This document shows, piece by piece, positions 49,541-60,998 of a stretch of 64,000 bases of DNA. Both the position numbers and the translations under genes were made by a program. How positions within the stretch are numbered: position 1 is the first letter of the stretch; each line of letters begins with the position of its first letter. Source of the stretch: Strigops habroptila (Eukaryota; Chordata; Aves; Psittaciformes; Psittacidae). The notes beneath the pieces were generated by a model, which saw nothing but the letters and a program-made list of their open reading frames with translations, was not told the DNA's origin and made no database searches. The stretch spans positions 47,336,576 to 47,400,575 of the forward strand of contig NC_044282.2 of NCBI RefSeq assembly GCF_004027225.2, given 5' to 3'.

Positions 49541-52500
49541 TCTGTTCTGGATGCAGGGGGAAGGTAATAGCCATGGCTTGCGATTCCTCTTCCCCTCTGT
49601 GTCTCTAGTGCCATCCTTTTACCTATCTTAATGAGGAGGTTTAGTGTGTCAGAGGGAAAGAGATAGGCCTACAGAAGCCGTGCTGAATTCTTAGTGTCTT
49701 TTCTACAGCTATGGATGAGCACCAGTTGGCGACATCACTTAGTATCCTTCCATCCACACACAAATATTTTGGTGTCATAGGGACCCTCCCAGTAAAGACT
49801 CTGTGGGATGGACCTGGGGAAAGGAGGGAGGCAGGGACCACTGCTGCTGTGCAGGAAAACCACTCCAGGGTTATGGATGGGCTCCAGCATCGTGACAGTG
49901 GTCCAGCACCAGAGCAGCAGGACATGCGAGGCCATGGCAGGAGGACCGGCAACAGAGGATGGGCGAGCGCCCAACTCCCACCTCTGCCTTCCTCCCTGAC
50001 CTCTTCCTCTTTGTTTTCTTCCTGTTGCTCTGAGCAAGCTGCTGAGTCAGAGCAGCAGGAGCAGGAAATTCTCTATTTTGAGGGTGAGATCAGAGTGTTG
50101 TTCCTGCTAGGCAGAAGCAGTTTATTTTTGCTTTGCTGGCGATTCTTCTGCAGTTGGGGCAGGAGGCTGGGCAGCACGCTCCTTGTCCTGCATGCTTGCA
50201 GGCTGCTTGTTTTCCCCACACCATCACGATAACACAGATTACAAATACAATTACACTGGTCTCATAAATTAAGTATTGCAGGTACTGTACTGAAGTGTGA
50301 GTGGGATTATTAAGAACAAGTCATAAGATTTTTTCCACACCCATTTTCACAATAAGTAATTATAATTATTCCATGCCATCCTAAGGAATCTAAATTTTAA
50401 TTATATTTTTAATTGTTGTGAAATGCTTAACCTGACACAAGAGAAAACGTAAGAGGAAAAAAAGAAGCAGCCTTTCATATAGCGATGCTACAATGGTTAA
50501 CAGGATGCTCCGTTCAAATCTACTTCGTTTTCGAGGTTTTATTAGCAAAGAAAGAGTTTGGGGACTTTACATTCAGAGATGTAAGTTTTTAATTTAATTG
50601 GGTTTGGCTCTGAAGGCTTACAAAGAGATACTTTCATTGGGCTGCAAATGATAGTTCTCTTACAATGTAGAGGATGCTTTGTCTCTGTCTAAGTGAAAAG
50701 CACAGTTCTGTTGCCTTTCTTCATAAATGGTCCTTTCAGTAGGAGAGTTTGGATAGTGAAGCCCACAGAAGAGAGAGAAAAATCCAGTTCTTTAAGAGCC
50801 TCTCTCGAAGAGCAAAGTCAGGATTTTCTTTCAAAATTTTTAGTGCGACAAGAAAAAAAGAATCATAAAAATTTATGTCAGCACTGCTTTGGCAGTGCCT
50901 ATTTTGGCCAATAGTACATTGGTTTGAAACGATACAGTTATCCCAGGTGCACATTAATGTCCCTTCTCCATGTGGGTCATGGCAAGAGAACCAAGGCCCT
51001 CATAATCCACAGCGCCCACATGTTAATCTATATTTCTTAAATTATAGCTAACTTCATCCTGTTTGTATCTCTCCAAAAGTATTTAGATGAGGTACCCACA
51101 TTTCCAATGGCTGAAATCAGGGGACAGGCATCTTGATTTATATGAATGTGAAGAGGAATCTGAAGACCTTCCAGTTTAACTGGGAAGAGATTTAGAGTTA
51201 GGATTCTTTGATCCCCGCTGAGTCTGCTTTGTGGCTTGGGTAGCACAAGCCTGTTTATAATTCCACAGGTTACTAGACTTCCTCTGCCCAAAAAGCATCT
51301 CATGCTTTCCACAGCTCCCCCCTCTGCTCAGAGAGCTGGGCAGGCCCTGATGGCACTGCAGTCAGGGGAACACAGAAAGCTGTTGAGCTCTCCCAGCCCC
51401 TCCAGAGCAGAGCACATCAAAGGATCTGGCCCAGGTCTCCTGACTCACACTCTTCTTCCATGCTCTTGGCATTGAGGCTGCTCTTGTTGTTTGCCCACAA
51501 AAATGCAGCCTTGTTATTATTTTAAAGTTGTAGAGGGAGGAACAAGCACGCTTTGAGCTGCTGCTTTTTCCTAAGGCTATTTGCCTATTTGGAAGAAAAA
51601 CGACAACAACAAAAAAGATGCTTTCTCCCCCAGGTGAAACACTCCAGCACAAGTTCTGCTGGTGCCGTCCAAGCTCAAACCCTCTTGTGTGAAGAGACAT
51701 CTACTGGTGACCTCCTCAAAAAGGTGAAATTTCTGGGATCTGATGTGCGCTCTACTTGAGCCCCCAAAGCCTCGCTCCACTCGTGCAGAGGGGAGGGATG
51801 AGCTGACATGAGGATGAAGGAGCTTTGCATTGCTGAGCAGGTAGCACAGCTTGAGGTTGTTTGGTGGGGTCTGCCTCCAGATGTCAGGATGTGTGACTGG
51901 AGGTGGTCAAGCTGATGGACACTTTCATGCTTCCTGGGAGGTGCAGAGCAGGGATTCATCTTGCGTGAACCTTTTTGTGCATGGAAAGAAAAGGCTTAAC
52001 TAATGGACAGTTTAATTAAATAATGGGTAATTGCCATGTTTGTTTCCTGTACCCTGCCCTGGGAGGATAATAACAGGTTAGACCATATCAGAATGTTCCT
52101 GAATACCTTTAGTGACACAACAACAGAAGTTAACTGCAAAGATTTCTAGAAAATCATGGAGTCAGCAGTATCTCTTGGCACTTGACAGTTCTGTCCTCAC
52201 TACATTGAGGCAGCTTTTCGGAAGTGTTCCTGAGCAGTGGTTTGGTAGCAGATAGTTGCCGTGCCATCTTTCCTTCTATTTGCTTCTAGAAAGACTGGGA
52301 AACTCTCCTGTCCTCTCCATTAACAATGATTACATGAATGATCCCAGTCACAGAATTTCTCCTTCCGTGAAGAAGAACTCAGGAAGAGGAGTACGGGGTA
52401 AAGAACAGGCTTTTCATGGGCAATGCAGAACAGATAAAAATAGGATCGTTGTCTCCATCAGCTATCTGGTGATAAAATAGGGCTCTGCATAGCATAACTG

Positions 52501-52631
52501 GCCAGTGAGGCCACCATTATTTACAGAGTCTGTAGATGAGCATCATGCTTCTCAAGGGCTGAATCTGCTATGGAAATTGGAATTCATTCCCTAAAGAAAT
52601 CATATCCCAGAGCAATCACATTATAAATGCA

Positions 52632-52648
52632 TGGCCAGCAGGTGGAAG
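52632..52648 (+). promoter_or_regulatory. CTCF-like motif
   Basis: TGGCCAGCAGGTGGAAG matches the vertebrate CTCF core (YGGCCASYAGRKGGC type) through the AGGTGG block, then diverges where GC is expected. Occupancy and any insulator role are unproven. Confidence 0.4.
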
Positions 52649-55300
52649 ACAGCAGCCCATGGCCATGGTGAACAGAACCAGTGTGGTCACTTCAGCTGTT
52701 TTTGCTTTTCTCCTTCCTCCTGTGTCATTTCCTGTCACTGATGCTGAGGCTGATCTGCATCACCATCATGCCTACAGGCCTCACAGCCAGGCACCGCACA
52801 GGATAACACAGAATCTCTCCTATGGCTATGGGCTGACAGTTCAGTGTTTAATACTCCACTGCTTCATCTTTCCATCATATTATCCCAGATCAGCAAGAAA
52901 CACAAACCCAATTTTTAATCCAGGAGAACGGCTGAGACATTTCCCCTCTTCTTATGGGAGAAAATAAACACATTGGCTGTAGGTTCTCACCAACCTACTC
53001 ACTTTCAGCCACATACACTGGGAATTAGAGCACAGTTTAATAATACATAAGGACACAAATGATGCATTGAGAGCTTAAAACTGATTTTAGTCCTAATAGC
53101 TTAATTTATCAAAGAATAATGCAGCATTGGGGTGCTGTGTGTTCATGGCTACAGGGAGCATGGGTTATAGCAAAGGACATGCCTCTTTTGGAGTGAAAAT
53201 TGATGACTTTCAATTTTAAATGGGGTGTTCATGACACGCAACTGCTGTGCAGGATTGGTATGGGACATACATACGCAGGTCAGAGGTCCCATCCTCAGTG
53301 GCCCAATGCTTGTGAAGCTCCAAACTGATGGGCTTGTGGAGCACTGGCAGCAGTAAAACACACTGACTGCTGGATCCCCACCTCCCTCTTGGTGTCTCCC
53401 CTTCCCTGTATCCCAGTCTGAGTGGCTCTCTGGGATGGTGAGTGGGACAGACAGGAGAAGCTATCTGTGAAAAATCTATTCTTGATAGTTAGCACGTTTG
53501 CATGTGTAATGGCCAAGGTGCTTTCCCTGGATTATGCCATCGTAAATTTGGGAATGGCCATAAGGCATGTCTGCTTGAAGCTACAGCAAGCAATACTGGA
53601 AAGTACTGGGTGGAGCAGGGAGGGGGACAGCTATTATATGCACATGGTCATTACACATGTAAACATGATATTAAAAATAGAGCTGGCGGAATACTGCCAA
53701 GCATTTCTCTGGCTACCCGTTGGAATTAAAGACAGACATGGGTTTGGCTAGAGTCCCTGCCATTTTGTTCATCAGTCCTGTGATCGCTTTGGTGTGAGAG
53801 AAAAATGCCTGCAGAAAATGGATAATAAACTCGTGTGTGAGTATTTACATGAGAGAGTTTTGTTCCATACGGGGTGGGACACCGTCCAGTGCAGCAGTGG
53901 CAGAACAGGATTCCTGAAACCTCCTACCAAGGATTTGCATCCCTTCCTCGAGGTGCAGAGGCTGTTGAGATGCAGTTGCAGTAAGTGAACACAAATCAAG
54001 TTGGAGAGCACTCAATGAAGAGGGTTCCTGGAGGATTGATTCACACCAGGTGAAGAGTGAAGATCAGCATGGTCATTCCAAAGGAAAGCAGTGCCCTGTA
54101 ATTTCACCTGAGAACCTTATCATCCCAGAGATGACATGGAAAAAGTGGGAGCCTTTGGACTGAGATTTAGTAAACTGTGACAGGATGTGAAAGGGAATGT
54201 AAAGCCAAGGACCTCTGGCTGAAAAGCTGAAATTGATCCTTCAAATTCAGAACAGGTGAAGAGAAGAGCCAGAAAAAATTATTTGAAGGCTTGGGAAAAA
54301 GTCCTTACCCATGAACAGTTCAAACTATTCAGTTTAATATAAAAAGAGAGATTGAGAGGTGATGTGATTAGGGTGTAAAAATTTCCTTTTCTAGAGAAAA
54401 GCAGTGCATACTAAAAAGGCTCCAAAGCAATATTGCCTCCCTGTTTCCTTATATTTTCCCATCTGTCTGTCATATAAACCAAGTAATATAGCAGGAGGAA
54501 ATAGAAGAGAGAGCTGGGATGAAATTCTCATAAATGCATTTGACTTCAGTGTCTGACATGCAATTACAGCCACCACATTTTGCACATAAGTTGTTATATA
54601 CCAAGTAGGTGCCACTCAAGAGTGTAAAACCTTGACAAGACTAAAGAAGAGATTCAATTTTCACCTTCCAAAATTTGGAACAAGGTGGGTGTTGTAGAGG
54701 CTCTCACCTGCTTGCATCCTCTCTTTCCTTCCATGTGGGGAGGGTCTGGCCCAAACTTGATGTTTTCCCAGTGTTTGGAGGTGAGAGGAGAGCCCTGGCA
54801 GATGTCTTCCAGGTCTCCAGCAGGCAAAACAAACCCATGCTTCTTGGCTGGGAATGATGCTGGTGGGAAACACACTCTAGAGTGGTTAATGAGAGGTCAT
54901 TCTCAGGCTCCTGGAAACCTCGAGAGATTTGGAAAAGTGATATTAACCTCTCCCAGGAACTAAGTTGCTTGGAAGGGAATTCGAGAGGGAGAAAGAAAAA
55001 GCAATATATCCTTCAGCTGTCACCTCCATTCCTTGCCTCTACCTAAGGGATTAAGCTGTTAAAACCAAATGCAAAATCAAATATTTTTCAGGCAAGTGAT
55101 GGCAAGGTACAAACTTACTTTTTTTGATGCTAGAATTGATGAAACAAAACTAAACCCAACCCCTCCACACTCGCATGCACATAAAAGAGAAGTAACTTGG
55201 TCCTGGCGTGGGATATAACCTACCAGGTGTTTCTATTATTAGAAGCTGGCATCAGCACTGGGAATAAACCATACAGATTGATACAGCAAATACCAGGTCA

Positions 55301-55505
55301 GCCGGGGTGGGATCACAGAGGGAGGGCGGTTTCTATGGCGATGGAGAACAGCCGTGATGGGAGGTATCGAGAGTAGGCGGCAGCGAAGGAACGGCAGCTT
55401 CGCTCCCAGCAAAAGTGGTTAGTTGCTTTGGAGACAGGTGCACGCTCTGACAAAAGCACCTCCAAGGGAATAGGATGGAGATGGGGGGCATCGCGGGATA
55501 CCAAC
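55301..55505. promoter_or_regulatory. CpG-dense patch, possible small CpG island
   Basis: About a dozen CpG dinucleotides by hand count lie between 55310 and 55500, far above the local background. The patch holds GTTTCTATGGCGAT near 55329, which resembles an X-box and contains an ATGGCG (YY1-like) core, and TCGCGGG near 55491. In birds such patches often mark promoters. No annotated-looking exon is visible beside it, so a lncRNA promoter, alternative promoter, or decayed GC-rich repeat are all possible. Confidence 0.35.
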
Positions 55506-58267
55506 CATGCTGGATGTGGGCTAGCCAGGAGGTGAACAAAGGAGGCAGTATCAAATGTGATGTATTCTGGTCACAAAAAAGCCTTTTCTGGGCTAAAGCA
55601 CCACAACTGCAAGCCCACACTTCAGAAACAGCACACGTCTGGAAGTCAGTATCCAGGTGATGGTGGAGGCAGTTGTGAAAAAGTCTACAAATCAAACAGT
55701 AAATAAAAGCATAGCTGGTAGGAGGAGTAAAAATGACATTTAAAAATGAATGCACACGCCTTACTGAAGCCACTGCTGCAGCACATCTTAGCACATCTGC
55801 TGATGGGGCTTGTTGGTTTCCCGTGCCACCAGAGAGAGGCCCACGGGAAGATGTCAGTGGGGAGGTAGTTGATGGGATGGTTTCTCTCCTCTTCCACACA
55901 GTCCCAGACTGGGAAAACACACAAATGAATATTCAACCCAGAGTCTTCCCATCTACCCGAAGAAGGTAGCTTCACATGGTGGAAATCATAAAAGCTGAAT
56001 ATAATGTCAGCTCGTAAGGTGGAGGTGTCTTGCTCAGTGGACAGCACACATACAGTTGATGTTTGGGGACATGGTGGGATGATGTCTCTGCAAGAGGATG
56101 CTCTATTTGAAAAATGAAGCTGTAAATGAGTTTTCCCCCAGCCTGCTCAAGCCTGAAGAGATCCTGCCTCGGTTTTGTCCCCAGCTGGGTTATGGCTGAA
56201 GAAGTAGAGGACTTTGTTGGGTCCAGACCTACAAGACACAACTGAACTGCAATGTGCAGAGATTCATGTTTATATCAACATCTGTATGGTCCTTGGTCCT
56301 AATGGCTTTGGATATTACAGAGGTGTAAGTCGTTCATCCTCATGGAACTCACACTAGGTGTCAACATTCGAAGTTTGCAGAGGCACAGATGTGAACAAGA
56401 GCCAGGAGGGAGAGCATCTCTGCTCTGGTCTTGTAGGTGCTGGGCTCACACAGGGTTAGGGTGACAGATGGAGCCAAGGATTGCTCCCTGCCTATGCGGG
56501 AAAAGGCAGAGGACAGTCTGGAGGCACAAGAAGTGGAGCAGAGGCCAGACCCCAAGCCCCTGCCATGCTCCTCTAGGATGCACAACTGCAAGGAGGGAGC
56601 GTGAGGGCTATTGGCTGCCCATTCCCAGGCAACCAAGTACCGGCATCAATCAGCAGTCGCAATGCTGACGCTAATCCATGGCTTCCCGGAGTTCGCATTA
56701 GTATTGTGTTGCATGCTACAACCATTAGCACCACTTCATTAGTGATAGATGAGTAACCTTAGATCCTGCTCCTGACCCACAGAATTGAACAGCAAGACTG
56801 AAGCTAAAGGATTACTAGTTACCATAATGGGACCAAAAGGAGAAATTCCTCCTTCACCCATCCTGGAACATGGGATGGTGATCATGTACACTAGCTCATT
56901 AGTAGAAGGGCTTTAACAAGCTGAAAAAGGCTTGAAACTAACTCTATTTTGAGAACTATATCTGCAAAGTTTATTGTGCTCGTGGGAATACAATTCATAT
57001 CCTTTGAAAGTCAATATAACTTATCCTGCAGAGTTGTTCATTTTTTACTGGAAAAGTGGTTCTTAATAGAAAATAGAAGATTTATATAGATATGTAACTT
57101 AACCAATTTAAACATCATAGTAAATTCGTGGAATGATAACTTGTACAGGCAAAGTTACACTTTTTTTTCTTTTTCCCAGAATCATACCCTTTTCCTGGCC
57201 AACACCATTTTTATTGGAAAGGCTCTGCCAACTGCGCAAAGTGAGACTGAAACGAGGAGCTTGCCCTCCTCCCAGAGCGGCTCCCTGCCATGCAAGGGAC
57301 ACAGATTTCAGTGCACTGGAGCATCCCGCCTGGCAGGTCCCTGTCCTAAGGAGTAACAAGAAATAAAACCCTTATGAATGAAGGTTAATCCCAACTCTGC
57401 CTCCTTTCCCATCATTTCAGCCACATTTATTGAATTTAGAGCCAGTTTCTTAGCAAACTTCCTCCAAGATGTTGTTTTGAAGACAGATTATCTCTGTAAA
57501 GCTGCTAATGCTTGTTTTTCTCCTTCAGTTACACTGGCATAGAAAAGGATTTTAAAAGTAGCTAGGTCCTATGTTTTGAACATTTTCCTTGAAGTTTTTA
57601 AAGCAGCCGTTGTGATGAGTCCTTTCTACAGCAAATTCTTTCACAGAGCTGAAATGAAATGACCCGAGCGTGATATAATCCAGGTGAATTTGTTACAGCA
57701 TTTACAAGGCAACTTCTTTCCTGTCAAAAAAAGAAGCTTTCTGGGAAAATAAAGTTGAAGTAATATTGCTCATGCTCCTAAAAAGTTTTCAAGAGAGGAA
57801 ATTAAAGATAAATTCAGCTTTAAGAACAGTCATACCTATTAGTCATTTGTCATTACCGCTGTTTGTGAGTGAGAGTGACTATGTTTCTGCTTTATTTTGT
57901 GCTTTGTTTTCACAACCTTTTTCCATTCTGCCTTATGGAAAAACACAGATTTTTTTACCAAGGATGCCTCTTCAATGTTTCTGAATCTCAAGACTGAAGG
58001 TGTTTTTAAAATGGAATTTAATGCTATACAACCCTGCCTACGTCCAATTGCAACTGACTTAAGCCACACTTGGTCTCATGAGCTACAGGACATCATCTGC
58101 AGGTGAAATAATGAGAACAGTCCTGGCTATGCACAATGTAATCACCAGAGTCAGCCTTTGCTGGGGGCAGCACAGCTGTAATAGCATATACTTATGCCAG
58201 AGGAATTTGCAATAAGAAGCAAGAATCCAGTTTTGGGAGTTTTTACCCAAAGGAAGATGTCCCCAAC
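55506..58267. other. Non-coding stretch, no gene recognised
   Basis: Unique DNA with many stops. The 195-codon minus-strand frame at 55333-55920 starts here and runs through the CpG-dense patch; I recognise no domain in it and treat it as unsupported. A T-rich run lies near 57163-57172. Confidence 0.55.
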
Positions 58268-58755
58268 ATAAGGACATGGAGCTATTGGAGTAAGTCCAGA
58301 GGAGGGCCACGAGGATGATAATGGGGCTGGAACACCTCCTGTATGAAGACAGGCTGAGGAAGTTGGAGCTGTTCAGCCTGGAGAAGAGAAGGCTGCGTGG
58401 TGACCTCATAGCAGCCTTCCAGTATCTGAAGGGGGCCTACAAGGATGCTGGGGAGGGACTCTTCATTAGGGACTGTAGCAATAGGACAAGGGGTAATGGG
58501 TTCAAACTCAAACAGGAGAAGTTCAGGTTAGATATAAGGAAGAAGTTCTTACTGTGAGGGTGGTGAGGCACTGGAACAGGCTGCCCAGAGAAGCTGTGGC
58601 TGTCCCATCCCTGGCAGTGTTCAAGGCCAGGTTGGAATGGGCCTTGAGCAACATGGTCTAGTGTGAGGTGTCCCTGCCCATGGCAGGGGGGTTGGAACTA
58701 GGTGATCTTAAGGTCCTTTCCAACCCAACCCATTCTATGATTCTATGATTCTATA
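58268..58755 (+). mobile_element. Well-preserved CR1 LINE 3' end, plus strand
   Basis: The best CR1 copy in the window. It opens in ORF2 at the GACATGGAGCTATTGGAG block. It runs through the ORF2 C-terminus ([54 protein letters not shown]) and the 3' UTR with TTGGAACTAGGTGATC and CTTTCCAACCCAACCC. It ends with three tail units (ATTCTATGATTCTATGATTC onward, 58732-58755). The low divergence and intact tail suggest the youngest insertion here. A one-base loss near 58550 (TTCTTACTG where the family has TTCTTCACTG) shifts the frame and stops ORF2 early. Confidence 0.97.
58315..58557 (+). pseudogene. CR1 ORF2 C-terminal remnant, frameshifted
   Basis: About 80 codons match the C-terminal region of CR1 ORF2, downstream of the RT domain. 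No RT or endonuclease catalytic motif is present because the copy is 5'-truncated. The frame ends at a premature TGA caused by a one-base deletion, and the DNA then continues to match CR1 in another frame. It is not expected to make a functional protein. Confidence 0.9.
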
Positions 58756-60324
58756 CTTGCCACCACTCTGGAATAGGATTAATTCAAGGCAATTTAAAAA
58801 CCTCATTTTTTCAGAGATTTATGGAAATCATTACCCATCAGGGCAAAACGTGCTCCATGAGCACCACAGACACATGCCTGTAGTCAACAGGAGACCATGA
58901 GCTATTGGTGGAAGAGTGCAAACACTTGAGACAGCTTCACAGAAGCAAAAGCTTCACCCTTGGAAGCAGAGGAGAGATCCTCCTGCTCTGCAGCCCAGAT
59001 GAACTATCCTGCTCATTTCTGAGCCTTCCTCAAGAACCTCCCAGCCACACACTGATGTTGATGGATCCTACTCAGTTCTTGACATTCTGTGACCATTTCA
59101 CTCAGTGGTCACAGAGTGAAGTGATTCATAGAAAGTGCCTTGTTCTGGCCCAGTAATAAGTGTACATGGGTTTAGGGCATTTTTCTGTGTAGCACGTGAA
59201 GGCAGCTCATTCTTGCAAATCCTATGGCAACTGGCTGCACCACGGACAGTTGGCTAAATTCAAATGTGCCAGGCTTATACATTGAGAAATGTTATATTCA
59301 AATGGAGATAACTTTCTAGAAATATTAATATTCAGCACCCACTATCAAGAGATCATAGCAATCCAACAAGATCTGACTGCTTTGAATTATTATTCATGTA
59401 CCATGGAATATGTATTTTTTAAGTAGCATTGTAAATTAATGCTAGCAAAATGTAATTTGTAATTTAAATGTAAATTGGAATTCACTAAGAATATAATTAA
59501 GCTTTGAATGCCTACGTAGTATCTGCAAACCAGACTGTTTTGTGGTGGTTTTTTCACTAAGATTTTAAAGTGTATTATTCACCCTGAATACCTCAATGCA
59601 TATTATCCATATATGCGTGCTATAAAAATGTAAATAATAGTAAAGAATTAGGTTACATATGGTTGAATTCTAGATTGATACATCTCTGTGAAACTCACAA
59701 CTGCTTTACGCAGAGTTATATGGGATAGAGCCCGACTCAGCCAAGGGGATGTTAGGAAGAAATAAAGTTCCCCCCACCACAAATAGTGTTTCTGCTGCTT
59801 GAATTTAATACTGTAACAGAAGTAAAAACCCTGATGTCTTTTATATTAACCAAACATAATAGAGTCATGTAGATCTAAGTGGTACACAAATTATATTAAT
59901 ATTTGCTTCAACACAAGATAATTGTAAGTCTATATTGAACATATCTATTAGTCTATCTTCATATTGAAATTACTGTGTGGTTGGACAAACATTTTGGTGC
60001 TGGCCAAGCTGGGCATGCAGAGCTCCCACCGCTCACCAAGCCCACTGCTACACCCTCAGCATGGGTATTTCCCCACTGATGCAACCACCTGTGGGCTGTG
60101 CTGAAATGTGGGACCACAGGTATTAGTGAAATAATTTCAGTTTAAAAAAAAACCTAAAACATATAGCTACACCAGTAGAGGGGAGGGTGTGAGGGTATGT
60201 CTTCTTCCTAGGTTGACCCTCCAAGGGGAAAAAAAAAAGATGTGTAATTGTTAAAAATTCCCATTACATGCCTCCCATAGCATAGAGGTGATGACTATGC
60301 TGACAATGCATGCCAGATCAGTTA
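58756..60324. other. AT-rich non-coding stretch
   Basis: Strongly AT-rich, especially 59280-59960, with many ATTA/TAAT motifs, few CpG and no open frame of note. A-rich tracts lie near 60145-60153 and 60230-60239. Sequence of this texture is often found in conserved enhancers or in gene-poor DNA; the two cannot be separated without comparison. Confidence 0.6.
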
Positions 60325-60468
60325 CAAGTCATTACCATAAAATACAGCGAAAGGAGCCCAGGCCCCAAAGCCAATAAACACTAAAACAGCCAATACTAGC
60401 TGCAAGTAAGGTATGACATTCTGAAACTCTGAGACCAAGCGCAACAACCCCGAGAGCAAATAAATCTC
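60325..60468 (-). other. Hydrophobic reading frame fused to ERV pol
   Basis: Immediately after the retroviral EEVFE phrase the minus-strand frame stops resembling reverse transcriptase. It continues for about 48 codons to a TAA at 60322-60324. The segment contains a strongly hydrophobic stretch (LQLVLAVLVFIGFGAWAPF) that could span a membrane. It may be another ERV region brought next to pol by internal deletion, or chance translation of flanking DNA. I do not recognise it. Confidence 0.35.
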
Positions 60469-60998
60469 AAAAACTTCTTCTGCTGTATCACCCCACACGA
60501 TGATGTCATCAATGTATTGCAGGTGTTCTGGAGCTTGCCCCTGTTCCAGTGCAGTCTGGATCAATCCATGGCAGATGGTAGGGTTGTGTTTCCACCGCTG
60601 GGGCAGTCAGTTCCAAGTGTACTGGATGCCCCTCCAAGTGAAAGCAAACTGTGGCCTGCATTCTGCTGCCAAAGGGATCGAGAAAAACGCATTGGCAGTA
60701 TCAATTGTGGCATACCACTTGGCTGCCCTTGACTCCAGTCCATATTGAAGTTCTAGCATATCCAGTACAGCAGCACTCAATGGTGGTGTGACTTCATTCA
60801 GGCCACAATAGTTGCAATTGCAGTTGCACAGTAACTTTTTTCCCTTCTTAACCATGTTACCCCAGAGGCACTACCACCATTGCTGATGGGCTTGGCCTCG
60901 GCCAGCAGCCAGTCCATCTTGGAGCCAATGGCATTGGCTCTATTGTACATGAGGGAAGCTTCTCGCAGCTTCTCACAGAAGCCACCCCTGTAGCCCAA
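60469..60998 (-). pseudogene. Endogenous retrovirus pol fragment (reverse transcriptase)
   Basis: Minus-strand translation gives retroviral RT blocks in order: a TIDTANAFFSIPL block (motif A, with its catalytic Asp), a FAFTWRGIQYTW block, a PTICHGLIQTAL block and HLQYIDDIIVWG (motif C, YIDD with both Asp residues). RT copies the viral RNA genome into DNA. The frame is broken by a TGA at 60607-60609, consistent with CpG decay of an Arg codon. The N-terminal part (60798-60998) lies in a different frame, so there is at least one frameshift near 60840-60860. RNase H, integrase, gag and env are not recognised, nor are LTRs, so this is a replication-dead relic. Class assignment is uncertain. Confidence 0.88.

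Larger units (their letters stand above)
46340..55300. other. Unique non-coding stretch, no gene recognised
   Basis: Nine kilobases without a supportable exon or transposon. Open frames at 46370-46945 (191 codons) and 49711-50232 (173 codons) show no domain. Items seen are a G4 motif at 48215, three CTTGCATA units at 49511-49540, a CTCF-like site at 52632, and AT-rich blocks with ATTA sites at about 50340-50440 that resemble enhancer-type sequence. Confidence 0.55.

Noticed and set aside
55333..55920. 195-codon minus-strand open frame
   Set aside because: No domain recognised. It crosses the CpG-dense patch where stops are rarer, so its length is not evidence of coding.
60225..60240. Purine-rich tract (GGGGAAAAAAAAAA) as an ERV polypurine tract
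   Set aside because: It is purine-rich on the plus strand, whereas the ERV fragment is on the minus strand, so the orientation is wrong.
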